A stretch of DNA of 64,000 nt from Postechiella sp039985655 (GTDB lineage: Bacteria; Bacteroidota; Bacteroidia; Flavobacteriales; Flavobacteriaceae). The number at the start of each line of letters is the position of its first letter. Position 1 is the stretch's first letter. The DNA lies in the NCBI GenBank assembly GCA_039985655.1, contig JBDWSF010000018.1:62001-126000 (forward strand). Reading direction: 5' to 3'. Below, piece after piece: positions 17,064-25,691 of the stretch. The position numbers and the translations under genes are program-made. Below the pieces are notes generated by a model. The model worked only from the letters and a program-made list of their open reading frames with translations. It was not told the DNA's origin and searched no databases.

Positions 17064-19358
17064 ATGAAAATTATTGCTAAAAAATATCGATTTCGATTAA
17101 TTTGTAGCGTTTTTGTTTTACAATTAACACTTCTTCAAACTGGAGGAACGGTCTATGGGCAAACTGCAACACCCAATGTTACAATGAATATTAACTGGGG
17201 AGACTTCATGGGGAATATGGATCCTGTCTGGAATTCACTGCCTACTGTACCAAAGCATGGACCGATGATTGGAAATGGCATGCTGGGCACATATCTCATT
17301 CAGAATGAAGAGTCTGGTGAGGTTCGTTTTGAGATGAGTCGAGGTGACTTGTGTGATGTTAGAGCCGGATTTAATCGAAGGAAAACAAATGGTCATTTCA
17401 AACTAATGCTTGAAGGGGATACAGCGACTGGGACATGTAGATTGGATTTATGGGATGCGCAAATTAACGCTGAACTGACTGTTAGTTCTGGGGCTCTTTC
17501 AGTCAGAACGTTCGCAGATGCTAATAGCGACGTGATTGTTTTTGAACTGATAAAAAACGGAGTAAATTTAAATTACGTATGGGATTGGGTGCCAGACAAT
17601 CGCGGATGGGCTGGGAAAGTTCCAAAGGTGCCAAAATCTTATGCACCATATCCAGAACCTGTCCTTTCAACCTATCAGAACTGTCAGGTTAGTGTGCAGG
17701 ACATGCCAGTCAGTGAGATATACAGGACACAAGGTGAGCCAGCAGCCTCTCAACATGCAACAGCTTGGAGAATTGTTGAAGTTGATGGAAAAACATACAT
17801 TTATAGCAGTACGACACATTCATACCGCAGTTCCACAGCAAAGCAAGCGGCGGTAGATAATATCAATAAGGCAGTTGCCAAAGGTTTCTTAAGTCTTGAA
17901 GCAGCGCATCAGGAATGGTGGCATAATTTCTATAAAAAGAGTTTTGTAGCACTTCCGAAAAAGTTTGAATGGTTCCACTGGATGCAGATGTACAAGATTG
18001 CTTGCATGACACGAGAAGATGCTCCAGTTATTACTGACCTTGTTGGTCCATGGTTTGATAGGGATTTAGTATGGAATGGAATCTGGTTCAATTGGAATAC
18101 GCAGAAGCAATATAGCAATGTGTTTACGTCAAACCACCCTGAACTAGCAAGTTCTCTCCTGAATAATCTGTGGAATCAGCGAGCTAATATTTATGATGCT
18201 GAGAGTGATGGATATGGGGTTCCTTGGGGAGGAAGTGGAGCTCTGAATATCGCCCGAAGCAATTGGAGGGATGCTGCATGTCTTGCGTGGTTGCTTAGCT
18301 TGTCTTGGGAACATTACCAGTGTACCATGGACTCAGATATGTTGCTCAACAAGATGTATCCCTTATTAAAAGGCACATATAACTACATGAAGCACCACTA
18401 CCTTGTTAAAGGGATTGATGGTAAGCAACACTTTAAACTAGGTGCTAGCCCTGAATATCATTTGCGTGATAAAGACAACAATAAGATTAGAGAATTTGAA
18501 GATATTACATTTCGAATTGCTACCATGCGCTGGGTCTGCAACACGATTATTAAGATTAATAATAGGTATAGCGTTTATGATGCCGATGCTACAGACTGTC
18601 AGATTATGCTTGACAATCTCACACCTTACGCTATTGATCCTGAGCAGGGATTCATGATTGGCAAGGATACGCCATTAGCCCATGCTCATAGGCACGATTC
18701 ACATGAGCTTCAAATTTTTCCATATTATGAATACACACCTGATAACCCTATGCAGGTTGAGCTTATCCAAAAAACGCTCGCACGTCATAAAGCCATTGGT
18801 TTTCAGGATCAAGGGATGGCAGATGCCGCCTGGGGTATCATGAGAGCTATGTTAGGTGATGGGAATGATGCTTTGTGGTCAATCACACACAAGACAGGGT
18901 ATGTGAATCATCCCGACGTAAGTAATTATACCACTCGTCTTGCAGTATATGGTACTGCGTATGTTGAAGAGGGCCCATTCCTGGGAGACCGCGTGATTCA
19001 AGAGATGCTTTTACAAAGCTGGGGTGATGATATTATACGAGTGTTTCCTGCTATACCTGATGATAGTGACTGGGATGATCTAGTCTTTAATGATTTTAGA
19101 ACAAAAGGAGCTTTTCTTGTTACAGCAAAACGAGAGGCTCGTAAGACAAGATTCATTAAAATTGAGAGCCTAGCAGGAGAAGTCTGCAAGGTTAAAACAG
19201 ACATGATAGGGGCCGTTAAAGTGGCTAGTGACTTTGGTTGTACTTTAACTGATTTAGGCAATGGAATTGTGCAGATTAATAATTTAAAAAAAGATCAATG
19301 GTGTATCCTATACAATGACGATTCGTTACCGAATCTAGCAATTGAACCTCTAAACTAA
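17064..19358 (+). CDS. Divergent GH95-like six-hairpin glycosidase, exported
   Basis: A 764-residue secreted protein (signal peptide about 1-33, cleavage after VYGQ). The overall order follows GH95-type enzymes: an N-terminal beta domain with PMIGNGMLGTYL, an all-helical centre, a HAHRHDSHELQIFPYYE segment equivalent to HRHLSHLYGLHP, and a C-terminal beta domain (LLQSWGDDIIRVFPAIP, FRTKGAFLVTAKR). However, the MEW acid motif and the QIDGN motif with the base Asp are not present at the expected places; EEGPFLGD replaces the latter. It may resemble DUF5703-type proteins. Substrate and even catalytic ability are open. Several hand-counted lines run 45-52% GC against 38-40% in flanking genes, so recent acquisition is likely. 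Confidence 0.6.
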   Translation: MKIIAKKYRFRLICSVFVLQLTLLQTGGTVYGQTATPNVTMNINWGDFMGNMDPVWNSLPTVPKHGPMIGNGMLGTYLIQNEESGEVRFEMSRGDLCDVRAGFNRRKTNGHFKLMLEGDTATGTCRLDLWDAQINAELTVSSGALSVRTFADANSDVIVFELIKNGVNLNYVWDWVPDNRGWAGKVPKVPKSYAPYPEPVLSTYQNCQVSVQDMPVSEIYRTQGEPAASQHATAWRIVEVDGKTYIYSSTTHSYRSSTAKQAAVDNINKAVAKGFLSLEAAHQEWWHNFYKKSFVALPKKFEWFHWMQMYKIACMTREDAPVITDLVGPWFDRDLVWNGIWFNWNTQKQYSNVFTSNHPELASSLLNNLWNQRANIYDAESDGYGVPWGGSGALNIARSNWRDAACLAWLLSLSWEHYQCTMDSDMLLNKMYPLLKGTYNYMKHHYLVKGIDGKQHFKLGASPEYHLRDKDNNKIREFEDITFRIATMRWVCNTIIKINNRYSVYDADATDCQIMLDNLTPYAIDPEQGFMIGKDTPLAHAHRHDSHELQIFPYYEYTPDNPMQVELIQKTLARHKAIGFQDQGMADAAWGIMRAMLGDGNDALWSITHKTGYVNHPDVSNYTTRLAVYGTAYVEEGPFLGDRVIQEMLLQSWGDDIIRVFPAIPDDSDWDDLVFNDFRTKGAFLVTAKREARKTRFIKIESLAGEVCKVKTDMIGAVKVASDFGCTLTDLGNGIVQINNLKKDQWCILYNDDSLPNLAIEPLN

Positions 19359-19410
19359 ACATCAAATAATGGGAGGAAATTAATAGGAGAAACTATATAT
19401 AGAAGCATCC

Positions 19411-19680
19411 TTGAATAGTGAAATTAACCATGAGAGCAAACCTATTATTGGCATTAACGGTGGAAATAAAACAGAAGTTAAACATGCTGTACTTGGTGGT
19501 CGTCATGTTAAAGTTGTTCCTATTGAGCATAAATATACTGAAGACGAGGATGATTATTTAATCTTTAAAGAGGGTGAAGGTTATGTTATGCTGGATTCAT
19601 ACATTGATCGCGGTTTGAATAGAAGTTTCAAAATAGTTATTGATCGCTCATCGGGAACTTGTTCTGTTGAAGATCTATAA
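19411..19680 (+). CDS. Small hypothetical ORF (89 aa), possibly 5'-truncated
   Basis: This frame has no ATG near its start; the first usable start is TTG at 19411, and the frame is open back to a TAG at 19384. The product is hydrophilic and beta-rich in appearance (GGRHVKVVPIEHKY, EDDYLIFKEGEGYVML) and ends SGTCSVEDL. I recognise no family. It resembles the C-terminal end of a longer protein, so it may be debris at the right edge of the GC-rich block. Confidence 0.35.
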   Translation: MNSEINHESKPIIGINGGNKTEVKHAVLGGRHVKVVPIEHKYTEDEDDYLIFKEGEGYVMLDSYIDRGLNRSFKIVIDRSSGTCSVEDL

Positions 19681-19689
19681 TAATTCGTT

Positions 19690-19699
19690 GAAACGTTTC
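19690..19699. promoter_or_regulatory. CG-centred palindrome upstream of the esterase gene
   Basis: GAAACGTTTC is a perfect palindrome with the central CG typical of LacI/GalR-type operators. The AAACGTTT core also occurs in the gaps before the GH29-SusC-SusD unit (33415-33422) and the HTCS gene (48246-48253). No LacI-type regulator is encoded in the window. Confidence 0.3.
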
Positions 19700-19817
19700 T
19701 TTATCGAGAGATTCTGTAGTTTCAGTAAAATGATGATTCTAGAATAAGTAAAAACCTCTGAATTATATAGAATGATATTGATATTAAAAGTTGATTAAGT
19801 AAAAAAAATATTGCTAT

Positions 19818-19847
19818 TTTAAAAATAAATTAAAAATAAATTAAAAA
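19818..19847 (+). repeat. 11-base tandem repeat abutting a start codon
   Basis: TTAAAAATAAA occurs at 19818-19828 and 19829-19839, and a third partial copy runs into the ATG of the esterase gene at 19847. The repeats fill the position of the translation initiation region. Confidence 0.6.
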
Positions 19848-21118
19848 TGAAAACAAATAAATTTAATAAGTATACTGGCAAGTTAAGCGTGTTGCTCTTT
19901 GTTAGTTTTGCCTTTTATAACGCTGCTTTAATAGCACAAATTGATAATAAACCTTTGGTTCAACTGTTAGATCAAAGTGTGTTTGAAATTCCAGAAATTT
20001 ATTGGGAGCCTACTATGGATCAAGGAAATATTAAAGCGTTATTTTATGAAACACTTTCATATAAAGGAAAACGAACTCGAGCTTTTGCTTATATTGGTAT
20101 TCCTAAAAGCGATAAACCTGTTCCTGCTATGGTGTTGGTTCATGGCGGAGGTGGAAAGGCATTTCATGAGTGGGTGAAAATATGGAATGATAAAGGCTAT
20201 GCTGCAATTTCAATGAGTTTAGAAGGACATATGCCCGATGCAAAAGGAATGGGGAAGTTGTCTCATGAGTATAGCGGGCCAACTCGCGTTGGAAGGTTTG
20301 ATGATGTTGATTTACCATTAGAAGAACAGTGGATGTATCATGCCGTTTCCGATATTATGATAGGGCATTCGCTTATTGAATCATTACCAGAAGTTGATGC
20401 CAATCGTATTGGTATTACTGGTATTTCGTGGGGAGGTATATTAAGTAGTTTGATGTCAGGACTAGATACAAGGTTAAAATGTGCCATACCAGTCTATGGT
20501 TGTGGATATCTTTACGAATCTAAAGGTCATTTTGGAGATGAAGGGAATAGACCTTTAGAGTTTATTGAGAAAAAGAAGTTTTGGGATCCATCACACCAGT
20601 TTTCTTCTGGTTCAGTTCCAACACTATGGGTAAATGGGGATAGTGACGGGCATTTTTCAATTAATAGTACTTCACATTCTTTTAAAACAACAAACAATCA
20701 TGCATATATAACCATACATCCAGGAATGAAACATGGACACCCTCAAGGGTGGAGACCTCAAGATCTTCCCGAAATCTATGATTTTGCAGATTATATTTTA
20801 AAAGGAAAAGAAGTAGGGTTAGGGAAGATTGTTAAACAACCCTCAAAGCGGAGGATAGAGCTTGTTTATGAATCTGATATTTCCATTTTAGAAGCAACCA
20901 TATATTACATAAATGAAAAGCTAACTTATAGAAAACCTAGCCCCGAATCAAAGCATGCCACACCAGGAACTTGGTTAAGTATGCCAGCCAATGTGAATAA
21001 TTCAAAAAATGAAGTAAAGGCGATATTACCCAAAGCGGCAGTTACATATTATGTAAACTTAAAAGATTCTCGTGGACGTATTATTTCTTCAGTCTTGGTT
21101 GATTTAAAGGGAGAATAA
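19847..21118 (+). CDS. Alpha/beta hydrolase, acetyl-xylan-esterase-like
   Basis: A 423-residue exported hydrolase (signal peptide about 1-31, ending AALIAQ). The alpha/beta fold is shown by the oxyanion-type HGGGG (about 104-108), the nucleophile elbow GISWGG with Ser194, the acid region VNGDSDG, and catalytic His296 or His298 in MKHGHPQG. The arrangement is that of acyl- or acetyl-esterases in polysaccharide loci. A C-terminal beta domain of about 90 residues follows. It would remove acetyl or similar ester groups from the glycan so that glycosidases can act; fucoidans are often acetylated. It opens a rightward run reaching the ThuA genes. Confidence 0.75.
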   Translation: MKTNKFNKYTGKLSVLLFVSFAFYNAALIAQIDNKPLVQLLDQSVFEIPEIYWEPTMDQGNIKALFYETLSYKGKRTRAFAYIGIPKSDKPVPAMVLVHGGGGKAFHEWVKIWNDKGYAAISMSLEGHMPDAKGMGKLSHEYSGPTRVGRFDDVDLPLEEQWMYHAVSDIMIGHSLIESLPEVDANRIGITGISWGGILSSLMSGLDTRLKCAIPVYGCGYLYESKGHFGDEGNRPLEFIEKKKFWDPSHQFSSGSVPTLWVNGDSDGHFSINSTSHSFKTTNNHAYITIHPGMKHGHPQGWRPQDLPEIYDFADYILKGKEVGLGKIVKQPSKRRIELVYESDISILEATIYYINEKLTYRKPSPESKHATPGTWLSMPANVNNSKNEVKAILPKAAVTYYVNLKDSRGRIISSVLVDLKGE

Positions 21119-21276
21119 TAATTTCATTAAAAACAAAAATATTAATAAATTTAATGTTTTATGGATTGTTTTTACAGCATGAAAAGTTTTAGAATAAACA
21201 TGTCTCAAATAAAAAAGAATTTTGTTTTTTTGATGCGTTTATGGAATGTTTTTATACAATAAAAAGAGATAAATAT

Positions 21277-22902
21277 ATGAGGATTTTAGTAATGAAAGTC
21301 GCTTTAAGCCTAAAAAGATCCTTTGTTTATTTGGTTTTGATGGTTTTTTTGATGGTAGGTTGTACCAGTCATAACACTGCAAAAAGTGTTTATTGGCCAC
21401 AATCTTCTGGACCCAATGCGGATTGGACGATTGAAACATCAGATGACGTTCCATATGAGTTTAGCGTTAGAACAGGAAAAAATATATTATGGACTATGGA
21501 TCTCCCAGAAGTAGGTCAAGGGGGTATTACTGTTTGGAAAGACAAAATTTTCCTTACGGTTATGAAACCTATTCATGAAGAACTTAAAAAGAATGAACTA
21601 AAAACCAGTACCATACTTGCACTATGTATTGATGCTAAAAAACAGAAAATATTGTGGCAGAAAGAGCTTCACGGGATAGCAAAAAGTCCTTATTTCTATG
21701 GGTTTAGTGATTCTACAACGCCTGCACCAATAACAGATGGTAATTACGTATGGTTTTTTAATGCAAGTGGCCAGATTGCTTGTTTCGAAATGGAAGGCAA
21801 ATCGATTTGGGAACGAAACTGGAAGCCTATAGAACAGTTGAACGAAATTCATTATCCATTCAACAAACAGTTTGAACCTATCCTTCACAACAATGCATTG
21901 ATAAATATGGAAACATATTGGAAGAAAGATTCTAAGCGAACTTATGGGCACAACTACCTCTATGGTCTGGATAAAATGACTGGAGAAGAGCTATGGATTT
22001 CAGAAGAAAGCCTAACGCATTATAATACACCTGTTTTTAATGTAACCCAATCTGGAGTTCCAGCGATGTTGATAGGACGTGGTGCACATCATAAAGTTCC
22101 CGAATCACCTAAAGGTTACTCATTGGTTAACCTCAATACAGGTAAGTCGATTTGGAGATATAAAACGGCAGAAGGTATGGCGATGTACAATTCTGTATGG
22201 ACCCAAGACTATGCACTTTGGTTTACAGAACAGGAAAATTTGATACACAAGGTTGATGCAAAAACGGGGAAATTATTGGAGAAAGTTTCACTTATCTCAA
22301 ATGTAGATTTACGAACATACGACACAATTAAGCAACAGTATAAACTACATAAAAATATCAATTTAGATGATTCTCCGAAAGTATTTCCTGCTTGGTATAC
22401 CAATATAATAGTCAACAATAAATGTTATTTCATGTGCTTTAAGGCGAATAATGCAGGCAAATTAAAACAACCAGAGTATGCTTTTGGATGTCTTGACCTT
22501 AAAACAGCAAAGGTTGAGTACTTAGAAGTTCCTGTACAATATGAATATGTAAATGGTAAAAAGAACTACCTCTGGCATGTTGATCTAAAAACGGAAACAA
22601 AGAATATTCGTGAACTTGATGTTGCATTCGACCAACGCTCAAAGAAAGATGGATGGGCTTGGAACTTCAATGGCAACCCCATTCTAGTCAACGAAAAATT
22701 GTTCTACACAGCCCAGTCAGGTTTGGTGTATTGTTTTGATACGTCAAGAGAACAGTTTGATGAGAAGTCTTTATTAAGTGTCAATGACCTTGGACCAAAA
22801 GGAAAAATATGGACATTAAATGCGCCTTCTTATTCACAAGGGAAAATATACCATAGAACGAGTAAACAACTTATTTGTATAGGAATGGATAATCTAGAGT
22901 AA
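21277..22902 (+). CDS. PQQ-like beta-propeller lipoprotein
   Basis: I chose the ATG at 21277, which gives a short leader and lipobox (LMVGC); ATGs at 21241 and 21292 are alternatives. The 541-residue product contains repeated beta-propeller blades with the ALCIDAKKQKILWQKEL, GLDKMTGEELWISEE, SLVNLNTGKSIWRYKTAEG and KVDAKTGKLLEK patterns typical of PQQ-like/BamB-type propellers. Opening WPQSSGPNADW is a common first blade in secreted PQQ-like proteins of marine bacteria. Whether it binds a cofactor is unknown; I do not see the vicinal cysteines typical of PQQ alcohol dehydrogenases. Likely roles are surface binding or a scaffold, or an oxidoreductase acting on sugars. Confidence 0.75.
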   Translation: MRILVMKVALSLKRSFVYLVLMVFLMVGCTSHNTAKSVYWPQSSGPNADWTIETSDDVPYEFSVRTGKNILWTMDLPEVGQGGITVWKDKIFLTVMKPIHEELKKNELKTSTILALCIDAKKQKILWQKELHGIAKSPYFYGFSDSTTPAPITDGNYVWFFNASGQIACFEMEGKSIWERNWKPIEQLNEIHYPFNKQFEPILHNNALINMETYWKKDSKRTYGHNYLYGLDKMTGEELWISEESLTHYNTPVFNVTQSGVPAMLIGRGAHHKVPESPKGYSLVNLNTGKSIWRYKTAEGMAMYNSVWTQDYALWFTEQENLIHKVDAKTGKLLEKVSLISNVDLRTYDTIKQQYKLHKNINLDDSPKVFPAWYTNIIVNNKCYFMCFKANNAGKLKQPEYAFGCLDLKTAKVEYLEVPVQYEYVNGKKNYLWHVDLKTETKNIRELDVAFDQRSKKDGWAWNFNGNPILVNEKLFYTAQSGLVYCFDTSREQFDEKSLLSVNDLGPKGKIWTLNAPSYSQGKIYHRTSKQLICIGMDNLE

Positions 22903-23010
22903 TATGTCGTAATTGTGTATGATTTAAGCAAGAGGTTGATTGAATAGAGAATGAGACTTTATCTAAAAAGTAGAATATTTACAACGTTAAATTAATAAGG
23001 ATAAAGAATA

Positions 23011-25647
23011 ATGAAACCAATCAAACTTAAAAACATAACTGTTTTGTTTATGTGGTATCCTTTCATGATTTTAAGTTTTCTAATTTCTAGTAATTGTTAC
23101 TCACAAGAATTACAATCAGCGTTTTATAAAAATCAAAAGGATTATTCCTTTATGTGGTGGAAGAAAACCATTAAAACGGGAAATCAAATATTTGCTATAA
23201 AAACAAATCATTATGCATTGGCTTTTGATTATCCTAATCTTTCAATTCAAGACTTTAGTATAAATAAAGATAGTTTATCAGAAGATGAAGTGTTACGCGA
23301 AACTAATGAAGCAAGTTTTCCTATTAATAAACCATTAAAACTTCGTTTTGGAACATCAATTAATAATACAATGGTATGGTGTGAAAAAACTAGTGGCATT
23401 GATGATGATTGTCAATTGGTGGAGACCGGTAAATATTTCCAACGTCGGTTTATTACCAATCTACCAGATTTAAAAGGTTTTAGCAAGTACAATAGCGGTC
23501 TCGAAATTTCATCTTGGCCAGATAGAATTGCCTTCGTATTAAAAGTAATTCCTGATGCAGATATTGAAAATATGGGTCTTGTAACAGAACTAACATTTCC
23601 TTCAGAGTATTCCGTTTTAATAGATAATGGAGACGTTAAAGTATTAAAAAATCCTAAAGATGAAAGTGGCTATATTATATTAAAATCAAATGATGCCACT
23701 AATATCTCCGTTAAGGAAACTATTGTAAAAGTAAGCCTTAGCAAATCCTTTTTTTATAAAAAGGGAACAGAAATTAATGCGGGGATGATTATTTATCCTG
23801 TGTCAAAAAATATAGACTCTAAGTTAAAAGAAATAATTAATCAAGAAACCATACCGTTATTAGTAACAGCTGAACAAATAGCACCAATTCAATCCCCTTT
23901 AAAAGTAGATTATGATAAAGACAAAGGTTGGCATCAAATTGTATTGAGGAGTGATAATATTGAAAGTGAAGAAGAAGCAGTTGAAGTTAATGAAGGTAAC
24001 CCAGGTCCTCAAGATGATTTAAATAATAGAATGGAACGGGTTGTGTTTTCTGTAACTAATTCCTCTAAAGTTGACAAAGTACTTCGCCTTAATTTTGCTA
24101 AAGGAAGATTAGTTACAAATGGAGCTAGTGTTTTTGGAACGCCCGGTATATCAGCTATTTTAAGAGATATGAATGGTAATCCAATAGGAATCCCAATACA
24201 GTTGTCAAAAAACTGGCATACAGGAGGGCGTTCAGGAGTAGACAATCATTATTTTAGAGGCACATGGTATGAAGGATTAACAATGTTAACTATTCCTGCT
24301 AAAACCAGTATTTCATTAGAGTATACGAGTGTGAACTCATTGTGGGGAGGTGTACCGGCTGCTTCTCATGCCCAATTGTGCTTAGTGGGTTGGGGGCATA
24401 ACCAACAATGGGATGAATCTGCCATTGGTGCTTGGGGAGAAACTATTACCTATGAACCAGACTTAGATCAAACAGGCGCACCAGTACTAGATTTTAGACC
24501 TCTTTTGGTATCAACGTCACAAGGGAAAGAATGGGGATGGACAGGAAACTTAGGAGGTGCCGATTTTTTTGATTATACGAAATTAGACGGTAACCGTGGA
24601 TGGCATAGTAGAATAAGAACACAATATAAAAGGTATAGCCCTAATTATACTGAAGTCACTTACGCGGGGACAATGGACGATAACTCTATGGATTTTGAGT
24701 ACACAGCTTCGATTGGGCGTTCAGATGATATAGCACGTGGTATATACAAGATTAAGCTAAAAGTTTTAAAAGATACTGAATTTAAAGATTTTTCAATTAT
24801 TGAGATGGCATCATCAAGATATCATCATGTGAAATCTAAAAATTTGGCTTGGGGTAATGAAACAGGAGCGAAAAAACAGTGGCAATCAACAGTTGGAGGC
24901 ACTCCGCGATATACTACCGCTAAATCTCCTACTGAAGGCAAATATATGTGGTTTTCGTTTAATGACTCAAAGTACACCAGTAAACAGTTAGAACGTTTTA
25001 AGCTTGCAGAAAGAGGCTTTATTATTCGCGATTGGAAAGCAAAATTAAATGGGAAAGAAAATGTTTCGCCCTGGTTTGCTGAATATAATACGGAAGGCGG
25101 TAACTATGGAGACCAAAGCGGTATAATAAAAATTACACCACCTGAAGATTGTACTTCCTTTAAAGCTGGTGATTATATAGAAGCTACAGTAGAGCTTATT
25201 TTAATTCCATCACATGCAGATGATTATTATGGACCAAATAAAAATTTAGAAATTGCTCTAAAAAATAATCCGCTTACATGGGAATTAATATACCGTGAAG
25301 CTTCTGGAAACGATATTGAAGTTAAGGTTGTGGAAGGTAAATTAATGGATAATTATCCTATAAAAATTGAAGCTAAAAACGGAAAAGCAGAAATAGCAAT
25401 CACTGGAGGTTTAGGTTACGTTCCTTTAACCATTACAAATGTTCCGAATTATAAAACTCCTGAGCTTTTTAGAAAAGAAAATGGCAAATGGAAAAAAGTT
25501 AACCAAGAAGTACATGGTAATGATTTTTGGCAAACGGAGTATAATGCCATAAACCAGACTTGGGATATATCTTTTAATATTAACTTAGATTCGCCTAATG
25601 ATACTAAACAAACATTAGATTTTAAATTTGTTGCTAACCATAAATAA
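23011..25647 (+). CDS. Large secreted protein of unknown function (878 aa)
   Basis: I do not recognise a family. The protein has a clear signal peptide (about 1-32, ending SSNCYSQ). The rest is rich in beta-strand patterns and aromatic residues with no transmembrane segment. An acidic stretch (about 315-328, SEEEAVEVNEGNPG) separates an N-terminal part of about 300 residues from a central block with WHTGGRSGVDNHYFRGTWYEG (406-426), GWGHNQQWDESAIGAWGE and EWGWTGNLGGADFFDY. The C-terminal 120 residues look like a beta-sandwich. The size, export and position between propeller and sulfatase genes suggest an extracellular polysaccharide-binding protein or a new type of polysaccharide-degrading enzyme. 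Function is not assignable from sequence alone. Confidence 0.75.
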   Translation: MKPIKLKNITVLFMWYPFMILSFLISSNCYSQELQSAFYKNQKDYSFMWWKKTIKTGNQIFAIKTNHYALAFDYPNLSIQDFSINKDSLSEDEVLRETNEASFPINKPLKLRFGTSINNTMVWCEKTSGIDDDCQLVETGKYFQRRFITNLPDLKGFSKYNSGLEISSWPDRIAFVLKVIPDADIENMGLVTELTFPSEYSVLIDNGDVKVLKNPKDESGYIILKSNDATNISVKETIVKVSLSKSFFYKKGTEINAGMIIYPVSKNIDSKLKEIINQETIPLLVTAEQIAPIQSPLKVDYDKDKGWHQIVLRSDNIESEEEAVEVNEGNPGPQDDLNNRMERVVFSVTNSSKVDKVLRLNFAKGRLVTNGASVFGTPGISAILRDMNGNPIGIPIQLSKNWHTGGRSGVDNHYFRGTWYEGLTMLTIPAKTSISLEYTSVNSLWGGVPAASHAQLCLVGWGHNQQWDESAIGAWGETITYEPDLDQTGAPVLDFRPLLVSTSQGKEWGWTGNLGGADFFDYTKLDGNRGWHSRIRTQYKRYSPNYTEVTYAGTMDDNSMDFEYTASIGRSDDIARGIYKIKLKVLKDTEFKDFSIIEMASSRYHHVKSKNLAWGNETGAKKQWQSTVGGTPRYTTAKSPTEGKYMWFSFNDSKYTSKQLERFKLAERGFIIRDWKAKLNGKENVSPWFAEYNTEGGNYGDQSGIIKITPPEDCTSFKAGDYIEATVELILIPSHADDYYGPNKNLEIALKNNPLTWELIYREASGNDIEVKVVEGKLMDNYPIKIEAKNGKAEIAITGGLGYVPLTITNVPNYKTPELFRKENGKWKKVNQEVHGNDFWQTEYNAINQTWDISFNINLDSPNDTKQTLDFKFVANHK

Positions 25648-25691
25648 GATTGTATTTTAGATTACTATATATAATAAATAATTAAAAATAA

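Noticed and set aside
15343..19846. Integrative element or transposon carrying the GC-rich block
   Set aside because: No integrase, transposase, tRNA target or matching direct repeats were seen at both ends; transfer is supported only by composition and content.
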